Positions 1 through 6,272 are shown, counted from the stretch's first letter. The stretch is DNA of 6,625 bases from Candidatus Glassiibacteriota bacterium (GCA_030604975.1 JAUVUV010000121.1:1-6625); one strand, 5' to 3'. Numbers and translations: made by a program. Notes: a model not told the origin generated them from the sequence alone.

Positions 1-96
1 CTACTTCCCCAGGGTATCCGTTTCGTTCTCATACGGCGTTGTCTCTTTTGATAACAGGCCAATATGCTGGCAGTAGGCCCCCCTCAGGAGTTCATT

Positions 97-240
97 ATGC
101 GGAGTCTTTCATCGGTGCAGGTGAAATATACACGGGCGCTGGAGACCCTGGCCAGGGTGAGGAAGATAAACCGCTCGATACAGCAGATTAATATTGCCAT
201 GGAAGGCGGGAAGCAGGTTAATGTTGCAGGGGAGGCGTAA
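97..240 (+). CDS. Short hypothetical protein (47 aa) or 3' remnant of a larger gene
   Basis: The ORF encodes a basic, probably helical peptide (VKYTRALETLARVRKINRS) followed by the tail INIAMEGGKQVNVAGEA. Tails of the form 'Q(V/I)N(I/V)A...QQVNVAG' are familiar to me from hypothetical proteins in accessory or mobile regions of environmental bacteria; this is recollection, not a search. I chose ATG 97 because AGGAG (86-90) sits 6 bases upstream. The in-frame ATG at 64 has no such site. The frame is closed upstream by TGA/TAA at 49-54, so this is either a genuine small protein or the surviving end of a decayed gene. Function is unknown. No downstream gene is coupled to it; the next start on this strand is 260 bases away. 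Confidence 0.35.
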   Translation: MRSLSSVQVKYTRALETLARVRKINRSIQQINIAMEGGKQVNVAGEA

Positions 241-282
241 TAGAGTATGATCGTTCCTGATTTTAGGACTTGTTTTCGGGAG

Positions 283-313
283 GCAGGTCAGATAAGTGTC
301 TCTTATTTCCTGC
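283..313 (+). other. Imperfect stem-loop after the short ORF, possible weak terminator
   Basis: Two nested perfect arms are visible: GCAGG (283-287) with CCTGC (309-313), and ATAAG (292-296) with CTTAT (302-306) around a TGTCT loop. An internal loop (TCAG opposite TT) separates them. It lies 43 bases after the stop of the short ORF and 18 bases before the first leader repeat. It could end transcription from upstream or insulate the leader, but no T-run follows, so a rho-independent terminator is doubtful. The rest of 241-330 shows nothing else I can name. Confidence 0.25.
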
Positions 314-330
314 TCAGACCCAGAATATCA

Positions 331-359
331 TTGATACTCCTGATGAGAACGGCTAATTT
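331..359 (+). promoter_or_regulatory. Candidate sigma70-type promoter in leader repeat 1
   Basis: TTGATA (331-336, one mismatch to TTGACA) is followed after exactly 17 bases by TAATTT (354-359), a modest match to TATAAT. The same elements and spacing occur in repeat copy 2. The spacer is almost as conserved as the hexamers, which a promoter alone does not explain; an overlapping operator or recent duplication would. Transcription from here would give a leader of roughly 135 bases before ATG 501. No experimental support is available. Confidence 0.33.
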
Positions 360-476
360 AACGAAGAAGCATAGAGGATCTCTCGATTCAAGTAGGGAAA
401 GACGATAGATTTTCTCCCAGAATCGAAAAAGAAGGCCGTCTTTAAAGATTTCAATTTTGATATGGTGAATATCGGA
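331..476 (+). repeat. Leader repeat copy 1 (146 bp), upstream of the lipoprotein gene
   Basis: This segment aligns with 1480-1625 at a constant offset of 1149 bases. Three blocks are conserved: 331-360 (29/30 identical), 421-436 (15/16) and 456-476 (19/21). The parts between them have diverged strongly and hold small compensating indels. The last block contains the hairpin GATAT-GGTGA-ATATC (459-473). The copy ends 25 bases before the ATG of the lipoprotein gene, so it would occupy most of that gene's 5' leader. It may be a shared regulatory leader or promoter, a dispersed intergenic repeat, or a duplicated fragment of a minus-strand gene (see findings). Confidence 0.75.
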
Positions 477-489
477 ATAACCTTTAAAC

Positions 490-494
490 AGGAA
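490..494 (+). promoter_or_regulatory. Ribosome binding site deciding the lipoprotein start
   Basis: AGGAA, 6 bases before ATG 501. The earlier in-frame ATG 462 lies inside the leader hairpin and has no purine-rich site upstream, so this site favours 501. Confidence 0.55.
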
Positions 495-500
495 CTTGTA

Positions 501-1451
501 ATGCTGAAAAGACAATTCATCCCGCGCAACGTGCTAAGACTTTTTATCGCCTTACTTATTGTTTCATCTGCATGCAGTGATGATGACAACCTGCCTACGG
601 GTTCAGATGCAACCAGTATTATCGAGCTGTCCCTTAGCGGCCTGAAACCTCTTAATACCGGATTGAATTATCAGGCCTGGGTGATCGAGTATTATAGCGG
701 CTATTTTTATGGACATCCATTGGAAATTTTCAATGTCAATGAGAACGGCCAAATGGTTGATGTGTCGGGAGACTCCCTGCTGGCTGGAGAGTTTGAGGTT
801 AATATCGCGGCTGAAAATATCTATGGCTTCGTAATAAGCATCGAACCTCTGGATGTGATGGCTACAACTCCCTCATACTCGATTATTCTGGGTGGAGCAG
901 TGTCTGAGGGCCAGGCTGTTCTCACAGTCGAGGATGAGCTGGGAATAGGAGTCAGCTTCGAGGGCGCCGCAGGCAAATACATACTCGCCACTCCCACGGA
1001 CAATATTAATACCAACGAGAACAGCGGTATCTGGTTTCTGGACTTGACATCCGGGATCTCCCTGAATGGTTTCAATCTGCCCGAACTTCCTGCAGGTTGG
1101 GAATACGAGGGATGGGTGATACGGGATGGTACTTATATATCAACCGGCAAATTTAGCCAGTTTACTACCGCGGATGAATCGGCTAATTACAGCGGGCCCG
1201 TGGCAGGTCCACCTTTTCCCGGGGAGGATTTCCTTCAAAACGCGCCGGAAGGGCTGAGCTTCCCTTTAGGTCTTGCCGGGGCTTCCGTGATGATTACTAT
1301 CGAGCCATGGAACGAGTACGACGATAACGAGGAAGAGCCGTTTGTAAAAATCCTGGTTGCCGATATCCCGCCAGATGCTGTGGATCATATTACCTATGAT
1401 ATGAGCGCCAGCAACGAATCATTTCCCACCGGAACAGCCACTATTAAATAG
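501..1451 (+). CDS. Lipoprotein with two RskA-like (anti-sigma-type) extracytoplasmic domains
   Basis: 316 aa. I chose ATG 501 rather than the in-frame ATG 462 because AGGAA (490-494) precedes it by 6 bases and because the protein then opens with a compact signal: MLKRQ, a hydrophobic stretch LFIALLIVSSA, then Cys25 followed by SDDD. The -3 residue is Ser, so the lipobox is not ideal; Asp at +3 and +4 suits surface or inner-membrane retention. Two halves look like versions of one beta-rich domain. The first runs from 'LSGLKPLNTGLNYQAWVIE' to 'FVISIEPLD', the second from 'LPELPAGWEYEGWVIRDG' to 'VMITIEPWNEYDD'. The linker reads 'GKYILATPTDNINTNENSG'. This 'YEGW...G...I(E)P' pattern resembles the C-terminal domain of RskA-type anti-sigma factors and related FCB lipoproteins, but no cytoplasmic sigma-binding part is present. 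A role as a surface or envelope lipoprotein is inference; the molecular function is unknown. Confidence 0.8.
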   Translation: MLKRQFIPRNVLRLFIALLIVSSACSDDDNLPTGSDATSIIELSLSGLKPLNTGLNYQAWVIEYYSGYFYGHPLEIFNVNENGQMVDVSGDSLLAGEFEVNIAAENIYGFVISIEPLDVMATTPSYSIILGGAVSEGQAVLTVEDELGIGVSFEGAAGKYILATPTDNINTNENSGIWFLDLTSGISLNGFNLPELPAGWEYEGWVIRDGTYISTGKFSQFTTADESANYSGPVAGPPFPGEDFLQNAPEGLSFPLGLAGASVMITIEPWNEYDDNEEEPFVKILVADIPPDAVDHITYDMSASNESFPTGTATIK

Positions 1452-1478
1452 CCTGGATCAAAATGGTTCAGGTTGATC
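1452..1478 (+). terminator. Overlapping alternative hairpins after the lipoprotein gene
   Basis: Directly after the TAG (1449-1451) two mutually exclusive stems can form. One is CCTGGA (1452-1457) with TTCAGG (1467-1472), with one G-U pair. The other is GATCAA (1456-1461) with TTGATC (1473-1478), which is perfect. No clear T-run follows (ATCTTTGATA), so intrinsic termination is uncertain. Two competing stems right before the second leader repeat could also form an attenuator-like switch, but that is speculation. Confidence 0.25.
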
Positions 1479-1479
1479 T

Positions 1480-1508
1480 TTGATACTCCTGATGAGAGCG
1501 GCTAATTT
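1480..1508 (+). promoter_or_regulatory. Candidate sigma70-type promoter in leader repeat 2
   Basis: TTGATA (1480-1485), 17-base spacer, TAATTT (1503-1508), identical in both hexamers to copy 1 with one spacer difference. It would drive the serine hydrolase gene through a leader of about 165-170 bases. GCTA-ATT-TAGC (1501-1511) can form a small hairpin over the -10 region, which copy 1 cannot form as well. Confidence 0.33.
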
Positions 1509-1625
1509 AGCATTAAAGTCAATAAAGAAACTCTTGGTTCGAGACGGAAAAGCGAAAGCCCGGCTCCAAAATCGAAAAAGGAGGCTTAGATAACGTCTGT
1601 TAACTTTGATATGGGGAATGTCGGA
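1480..1625 (+). repeat. Leader repeat copy 2 (146 bp), upstream of the serine hydrolase gene
   Basis: Partner of 331-476 with the same length. Conserved blocks are 1480-1509, 1570-1585 and 1605-1625. Block 2 here contains AAAGGAGG, a perfect Shine-Dalgarno-like string with no start codon at a usable distance. Block 3 holds the hairpin GATAT-GGGGA-ATGTC (1608-1622); relative to copy 1, one A-U pair becomes G-U, so the stem is kept. TAACTTTG (1601-1608) also fits the Bacteroidota -7 motif TAnnTTTG, though copy 1 has CAATTTTG there and I see no convincing -33 partner. The copy ends 56 bases before ATG 1682. Confidence 0.75.
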
Positions 1626-1681
1626 TTATTTCAGTCAAATTGCAGTTTACCTCTTCTTTATTTCATCGGGTGAGACTTCCA

Positions 1682-3427
1682 ATGGACAGCTGCCCCGGAA
1701 AACGCGAGCATTCAGGTCTGCCAAAAAAGTTAGCTCGTATTCTACTTCTAATATTAGGAATATCCCTTCTGCTTAATCCTTTTCAGGCTGAAGCCGAGAA
1801 TCAGTCCGCAATCTCAGAAACACGTTATAAAGAAATTCAGGAAATAATTCGCGAGCGGGTGGACAAATACAAGGTATTTCCGGGTCTTGTAGTGGGGATA
1901 ATCAATGAGCAGGGAACCGAAGTCATCGGTTACGGCAGGCTAAGCGCGCAGGACAACCGTCAGCCGGATGGTAATACAGTATTCGAGATCGGCTCTATAA
2001 CAAAAGTATTCACTGCTATACTGCTGGCCGACTTGATCGAGCGGGGCGAACTCGAGCTGGATGACCCGATTTCCAAATTCCTGCCGGAATCGGTGAAAGT
2101 TCCCGCTTACGAAGGAAAGCAAATAACACTGTTTCACCTTGCCACCCATTCCTCCGGCCTGCCCCGCATGCCGGATAATTTCGATCCCGCGGACCCGGAG
2201 AACCCCTACGCAGACTACACAGTAAAACAACTTTACGAAGTCCTCTCGCGCTATGAACTGGCCAGGAAGATCGGGGCCAGGGTTGATTATTCCAATTACG
2301 GCGTGGGCCTGTTAGGGCACATCCTCACCCTTCATACAGGAAAGGACTACGAAAGCCTGGTGCTCGAGCGAATCTGCAATCCTTTTCAGATGAATAACAC
2401 CAGGATAAATCTCTCCCCGGAGATGCGCGAAAACCTGGCCCCAGGGCATAACCGTTACGGCGAACCTGTAAAAAACTGGGATATCCTGGCCCTTGAAGGA
2501 GCAGGCGCGCTGCGCTCGACCGTGAACGACCTGCTGCGCTTCGTTTCCGCCAACCTCGGGATTACTCAATCGGGGCTTTCCCCGGCAATTGAAAGAACGC
2601 ATATCCCCAGGAAAGATATGGGGAAAGAAGACTCGGAAATCGGGCTGTGTTGGATTGTTTCCAAGAAATACGGCAGGAAAATAGTCTGGCACAATGGCGG
2701 AACCGGCGGCTATCACAGTACTATCGCTTTCGACAAAAAGAAGGGCGAAGGTGTAGTCGTGCTGACCAACTCAAATTACGATACCGATGATATCGGGTTT
2801 CATATCCTGGAAACAGAATATCCGCTTCATGAACCGGAATTGCCGCGAACCGAGATCAAGACTGAGGGCGAGGTACTTAAAAGATACGTGGGAAAATATG
2901 AAGTGACACCCGGTGTCGTTTTTGATGTCACGTTAACTGATGAAGGTAATCTTATGGTGCAGCTGACCGGCCAATCAGCATATCAAGTGTTTCCCGAATC
3001 GGAAACCAGGTTCTATTATAAAATCGTTGATGCGCAAATCGAGTTCGGCCTGGACGAGAAGGGCCAGGTTACGCATCTGGTTCTCTACCAGGCAGGCAAC
3101 GAAATCCCTGCGGTGAAAGAGGGCGCAGACTATAAGCCTGAAGCGCTGGATACGGCTGTTGAAATCGATCCGGCGATCCTCGGAAGGTATGCCGGGAAAT
3201 ACGAGCTGGCACCAGGAGCCATTATTACGGTTACCGTTGAAGAGGGTAAATTGATGGTGCAGCTGACAGGCCAGCCGAAACTGGAGGTCTACCCGGAATC
3301 CGAGACGAAATTCTTCTACACTGTGGTCAAGGCGCAGATAACTTTCCAGGTCGATACAGCGGGAACCGTCAAGGGCCTGACCCTGCACCAGGGCGGCCGT
3401 GATCTGCCGGCAAAGAAAATCGAATAA
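1682..3427 (+). CDS. Exported beta-lactamase-family serine hydrolase with two tandem DUF3471-like domains
   Basis: 581 aa. After a basic N-terminus, a hydrophobic stretch (LARILLLILGISLLL) ends in NPFQAEA|EN, a plausible Sec signal peptidase I site, so the enzyme should be periplasmic or secreted. The catalytic domain (about residues 40-390) has the three motifs of the class C beta-lactamase / DD-peptidase / esterase family (PF00144): SITK with nucleophile Ser105 and Lys108, YSN at 203-205, and HNGG at 337-340. Family members act on beta-lactams, D-Ala peptides or small esters; the substrate cannot be read from sequence. Residues about 399-481 and 500-580 are two copies of a beta-strand domain (R-Y-x-G-K-Y-E ... 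MVQLTGQ ... PESET-x-F) resembling DUF3471 (PF11954). The start is uncertain: ATG 1682 has only a weak GGTGAG upstream (1668-1673), while a TTG at 1640 would extend it by 14 residues without a visible ribosome site. Leader repeat copy 2 lies upstream. Confidence 0.9.
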   Translation: MDSCPGKREHSGLPKKLARILLLILGISLLLNPFQAEAENQSAISETRYKEIQEIIRERVDKYKVFPGLVVGIINEQGTEVIGYGRLSAQDNRQPDGNTVFEIGSITKVFTAILLADLIERGELELDDPISKFLPESVKVPAYEGKQITLFHLATHSSGLPRMPDNFDPADPENPYADYTVKQLYEVLSRYELARKIGARVDYSNYGVGLLGHILTLHTGKDYESLVLERICNPFQMNNTRINLSPEMRENLAPGHNRYGEPVKNWDILALEGAGALRSTVNDLLRFVSANLGITQSGLSPAIERTHIPRKDMGKEDSEIGLCWIVSKKYGRKIVWHNGGTGGYHSTIAFDKKKGEGVVVLTNSNYDTDDIGFHILETEYPLHEPELPRTEIKTEGEVLKRYVGKYEVTPGVVFDVTLTDEGNLMVQLTGQSAYQVFPESETRFYYKIVDAQIEFGLDEKGQVTHLVLYQAGNEIPAVKEGADYKPEALDTAVEIDPAILGRYAGKYELAPGAIITVTVEEGKLMVQLTGQPKLEVYPESETKFFYTVVKAQITFQVDTAGTVKGLTLHQGGRDLPAKKIE

Positions 3428-3434
3428 TACATTC

Positions 3435-3611
3435 TTATAGACACTTTTCCGGGCTTAGAAGGTGATCTTCCCCTGCAGGGGCCCATTCGGGTACCGCTGC
3501 CAATCCTTCCATGAAATGCTTGATATAGTCTCCCCAACCGTCAGAAAACCATGCTGTCGCCCAGTTTGGTCCAATCCAGAATAAAAACGCTATTATTTGA
3601 TTTATAATAGA
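3435..3611 (-). pseudogene. Decayed minus-strand gene fragment (protein C-terminal tail)
   Basis: Read on the minus strand, 3435-3611 is open for 59 codons between a TGA (3612-3614) and a TAA. It gives a strikingly protein-like sequence rich in Trp, Gly and Asp, including FWIGPNWATAWFSDGWGDY followed by IKHFMEGLAAVPEWAPAGED. It has no start codon in a position that makes sense, no ribosome site, and ends 7 bases from the stop of the convergent hydrolase gene. The composition is unlike random intergenic translation, so I read it as the remnant of a gene whose 5' part is lost or frameshifted. The preceding overlapping frame (minus strand from ATG at 3717) begins MKRSKATAFYAISCLVCCLS, which looks like a signal peptide; the two could be the ends of one exported protein joined by deletion. 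I do not recognise the family with certainty. Confidence 0.45.
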
Positions 3612-3635
3612 TCAACTTAGCACAACAAAAAGGGG

Positions 3636-3680
3636 CCTGCCGCACAGTCATGCCTGCACTCAGGCAGCAAACGAGGCAGG
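3636..3680. repeat. Nested inverted repeat (compound hairpin)
   Basis: An inner perfect stem TGCCTG (3651-3656) / CAGGCA (3661-3666) closes a 4-base CACT loop. An outer pair CCTGCC (3636-3641) / GGCAGG (3675-3680) encloses it. All four arms are versions of the same CCTGC(C) word, so they can also pair in other combinations. It sits in the gene-free stretch 3428-3857, about 83 bases upstream of the candidate promoter of the Asp-box gene. It could be a relic of a palindromic repeat element, a terminator for minus-strand transcription, or chance. Confidence 0.4.
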
Positions 3681-3762
3681 AAATCGCATAAAAGGCAGTC
3701 GCTTTACTCCTTTTCATTGGGCCTGGCTCTTGGAAAAAGTTAGAGAACTTAAAATTGGTAAT

Positions 3763-3790
3763 TTGACGCATATGCTTTACAGCGTGTAAT
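3763..3790 (+). promoter_or_regulatory. Candidate sigma70-type promoter of the Asp-box lipoprotein gene
   Basis: TTGACG (3763-3768, 5/6 to consensus) and TGTAAT (3785-3790, 5/6) are separated by 16 bases. The predicted transcript would start near 3797 and have a leader of about 60 bases. It is the best promoter match in the 3428-3857 gap and lies in its AT-rich part. It does not share the leader repeat found before the two upstream genes. Confidence 0.45.
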
Positions 3791-3847
3791 GGATGTTCTA
3801 ATTTATACATCGTAAAGCCATCCACATCAACCTTAAATGGACCGAAT

Positions 3848-3853
3848 GGAGAG
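3848..3853 (+). promoter_or_regulatory. Ribosome binding site deciding the Asp-box gene start
   Basis: GGAGAG, with GGAG ending 6 bases before ATG 3858. The in-frame ATGs at 3837 and 3846 have no comparable site, and starting at 3858 gives a normal-length lipoprotein signal. Confidence 0.55.
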
Positions 3854-3857
3854 TGTT

Positions 3858-6272
3858 ATGGCGTTTGCAAAGCGCGTAAAGGGGACGTTTTCATTCTGTG
3901 CAATCCTACTTCTGTTGGGCGGATGTTCAGCCAGCAAGGCACCGCCGGTATCTCAGGCCAGCACCGACCCGGGCTGGGAAGTCATCGGCCCCGGAGGCGG
4001 GGGCTCCACCTTCTATCCCATATTCCATCCTACCGATCCCCAGCGGATTATTATCCGTTGCGACATGACCGGCATCTATCTGTCCTCGGATGGTGGCGAA
4101 TCGTGGGACCTGCACAACCTGACCAGCAGTGCCAGTTCGTTCGCTTTCGAGCCCACCAGCAAGGACGTGGTTTACGTGGGAACCGCGGGCTTGTTCCGCA
4201 CCGAGGATTTCGGCGAGAGTTGGGACCTGGTTTTTCCCTCGCCGGCGGACACTTTGGGCCGCAGCTATTCAGGTGACCATGCCAGCCTGCGCTGGGAGCT
4301 GCGCGAAGGCAGTATCTATCCGGGCGGCTCGGTCTCGGCGGTGCTGGTCCATCCCGAGGACCCTGCGCGGCTGTTCGTGGGAATTAACGGACGAGGCGGC
4401 GCAACCGTTTTCATGTCTACGGACCGGGGCGCAACCTGGAGCGAGGCAGCCAGGCTGGATGCCGGCATCGCCGGGCTGGTCTGTGCTCCCAAGGCCCCTC
4501 AGGAGCTCTATGCCATCTCGGCCAAAACCACGTTCGTGCTTTCGCTCGATGGTGAAGTTACCGCCAGGCTTGCAGTGCCTGAGGAACTGGTGCCAGCCAC
4601 CAGCGTGGCCACCGGCTGGGATGAGAACAACAACGACATGCGGATCTATGCCGTGGCCAGCTCGATTTACCGTGAGGGAAAATCAGGCGGCGGGTTCGTC
4701 AGCCACAACGGCGGCAAGACCTGGAGCCGCTTCGACGACCGGCTGGTGGCTGAGGCCTCAACCCCTGCCGACTCGGTCAAGCCGTCATTCAACTACATTG
4801 CCACCTCCTCCATGGACAGCCGCACCGCCTACATGGCCTGCGACCGGTTTATCGATAAAAACCTGCTGGACAAAACCGGTCTCTGGTACGGCATTTTCAA
4901 GACCACCGATGGTGGCGAAAGCTGGCAGTGGGTCTATAAGGAAGGCGGCGGCAGTGCCGACTACACCGTCCGCGATGGCTACATGGCCGAAAACCTGGAC
5001 GACAGTTGGAGCAGCGTGGCTTTCGGCGGCGAGTACGTACGGATTATCTGCACCGGCGTTTTCCCGGCCGATCCGGAAGTGGCCATCTTTACCGACTGGT
5101 ACCGGGCGATGAAAACCACCGACGGCGGCGGCCTCTGGAGCGCGCTCTACAGCAAGACTCTCGACGATGGCACGATCAAGAGCCGGGGCTTGGACGTCAC
5201 CACTACCTACGGCGTGCATTTCGACCCGTTCGATCCCGGCCACATAGCCATCAGCTATACCGATATCGCCTACTGGCACTCGTTTAACGGTGGCCGGACC
5301 TGGAGCCGCTCGGTCGAGGGCATTCCGCCGCGTTGGGACAACACTTGCTACTGGATACAGTTTGATCCCGAGGTCAAGGACAAACTCTGGTCGGTCTGGG
5401 GCAGCTACCACGACCTGCCCAAGCTCAAGATGACCCGCAACCAGGGCTGGAAACAACGTGCGGTGGGCGGAGTGGCAGTCTCCACCGATGGCGGCCGCAG
5501 TTGGGAAGTTTCCTCGGAAGACCTGCCCGAACGGGCTCCCACCACCTGCCTGTTGCTGGACCCCTCAACCCCGGCTGGAGCACGCACGCTCTACGCCACG
5601 GTCTATGGTAAGGGTTTTTACAAGTCCACCGATGACGGCAGGACCTGGCAATTGAAAAATAACGGCATCGAGCAACAAAACCCCAACTGCTGGGAAGTGG
5701 TATTCGGCGCCGGTGGAGCACTCTACCTGGTGGTGGCTTTCGATGTGATCTTTGACGACGGCACGGGCAACCGGGCCCTGGCCGATGGCGCGCTTTACCG
5801 CTCAACCGACGGTGCCGAAACCTGGCAGAAGGTCGATTTGCCGGAGGGCGCGCGTTTCCCCAACGCCATCTTGGCCGACCCGGCCGATGCCGGCAGGCTT
5901 TACCTCTCGCTCTGGGGCGATGTAAGCGTAGGCGACTACCGCGGCACGCCACGGCAAGGCAAAGAGATGGAGGAATCCCAGGGCGGACTGCTGGTGAGTG
6001 AAGATGGCGGCAAGAGCTGGCGGCAGCTTTTCGACCCCGAGACTTACGTCTACGCCACTACCCTGGATCCGGACCGGCCGGGACGGCTTTACCTGGTCAC
6101 CTTCCATCACACGGTTCACATGAGCGACGATTACGGCCAGAGTTGGAAAACTCTGAAAGGATACGATTTCAAGTGGGGCCACCGGGTTGTGCTCGATCCG
6201 CACGACAGGGAAAAGATTTATATTACCACATTCGGCACCAGCGTCTGGCACGGAAAACCGGTAACAGACTAG
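3858..6272 (+). CDS. Large lipoprotein with twelve Asp-box (BNR) repeats, GH74/sortilin-type beta-propeller
   Basis: 804 aa from ATG 3858. The signal MAFAKRVKGTFSFCAILLLLGGC has a textbook lipobox (LGGC, Cys23), so the mature protein should be lipid-anchored and exported. Twelve Asp-box motifs (S/T-x-D/N-x-G-x-x-W) start near residues 76, 115, 187, 282, 349, 420, 475, 542, 590, 649, 714 and 756, e.g. SSDGGESW, STDGGRSW, STDDGRTW, SDDYGQSW. Such motifs lie on turns of beta-propeller blades and are structural. The N-terminus (GPGGGGSTFYPIFHPTDPQ, then RCDMTGIYLSSDGGESW) resembles the opening of GH74 xyloglucanases and related tandem propellers ('GGGG...HP.....R.DIGG'). It could be a glycoside hydrolase, a sialidase-like enzyme or a non-catalytic binding scaffold; I cannot place catalytic residues with confidence. 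Codon use is visibly GC-rich compared with both flanks, consistent with separate origin. It appears monocistronic, with its own promoter candidate and a strong downstream hairpin. Confidence 0.9.
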   Translation: MAFAKRVKGTFSFCAILLLLGGCSASKAPPVSQASTDPGWEVIGPGGGGSTFYPIFHPTDPQRIIIRCDMTGIYLSSDGGESWDLHNLTSSASSFAFEPTSKDVVYVGTAGLFRTEDFGESWDLVFPSPADTLGRSYSGDHASLRWELREGSIYPGGSVSAVLVHPEDPARLFVGINGRGGATVFMSTDRGATWSEAARLDAGIAGLVCAPKAPQELYAISAKTTFVLSLDGEVTARLAVPEELVPATSVATGWDENNNDMRIYAVASSIYREGKSGGGFVSHNGGKTWSRFDDRLVAEASTPADSVKPSFNYIATSSMDSRTAYMACDRFIDKNLLDKTGLWYGIFKTTDGGESWQWVYKEGGGSADYTVRDGYMAENLDDSWSSVAFGGEYVRIICTGVFPADPEVAIFTDWYRAMKTTDGGGLWSALYSKTLDDGTIKSRGLDVTTTYGVHFDPFDPGHIAISYTDIAYWHSFNGGRTWSRSVEGIPPRWDNTCYWIQFDPEVKDKLWSVWGSYHDLPKLKMTRNQGWKQRAVGGVAVSTDGGRSWEVSSEDLPERAPTTCLLLDPSTPAGARTLYATVYGKGFYKSTDDGRTWQLKNNGIEQQNPNCWEVVFGAGGALYLVVAFDVIFDDGTGNRALADGALYRSTDGAETWQKVDLPEGARFPNAILADPADAGRLYLSLWGDVSVGDYRGTPRQGKEMEESQGGLLVSEDGGKSWRQLFDPETYVYATTLDPDRPGRLYLVTFHHTVHMSDDYGQSWKTLKGYDFKWGHRVVLDPHDREKIYITTFGTSVWHGKPVTD

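Noticed and set aside
3..191. Plus-strand frame open from the window edge
   Set aside because: Overlaps the better-supported frame at 97-240 and shows no recognisable motif; it could be the end of an upstream gene but cannot be judged.
331..370. CTGATGAG ... CGAA in leader copy 1 resembles a hammerhead ribozyme core
   Set aside because: No stem II or stem I/III pairing can be drawn, and copy 2 lacks the GAA after the matching segment although the rest of the block is conserved.
1640..1681. TTG start extending the serine hydrolase by 14 residues
   Set aside because: No ribosome site upstream and the extension adds nothing to the signal peptide; ATG 1682 preferred, though not certain.
2312..2716. 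Minus-strand open frame inside the serine hydrolase gene
   Set aside because: Lies over the catalytic domain whose plus-strand motifs SITK, YSN and HNGG are unambiguous.
3470..3481. Perfect 12-base palindrome CCCCTGCAGGGG
   Set aside because: No loop, no repeat elsewhere in the window, and it lies in the minus-strand fossil; likely chance.
3541..3825. Minus-strand frame of 94 codons as an intact gene
   Set aside because: No good ribosome site and it overlaps the fossil in another frame; only its signal-peptide-like segment is kept as part of the fossil hypothesis.
4129..5112. Long plus-strand alternative frame (327 codons)
   Set aside because: Pro/Ala/Arg/Trp-rich translation typical of a frame-shifted GC-rich gene; overlaps the real frame completely.
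4785..5456. Long minus-strand open frame (223 codons)
   Set aside because: Antisense shadow of the GC-rich Asp-box gene; the plus frame has lipobox, Asp boxes and a ribosome site.
5425..5952. Minus-strand open frame rich in Arg and Pro
   Set aside because: Shadow frame in GC-rich coding DNA, no ribosome site or motif.
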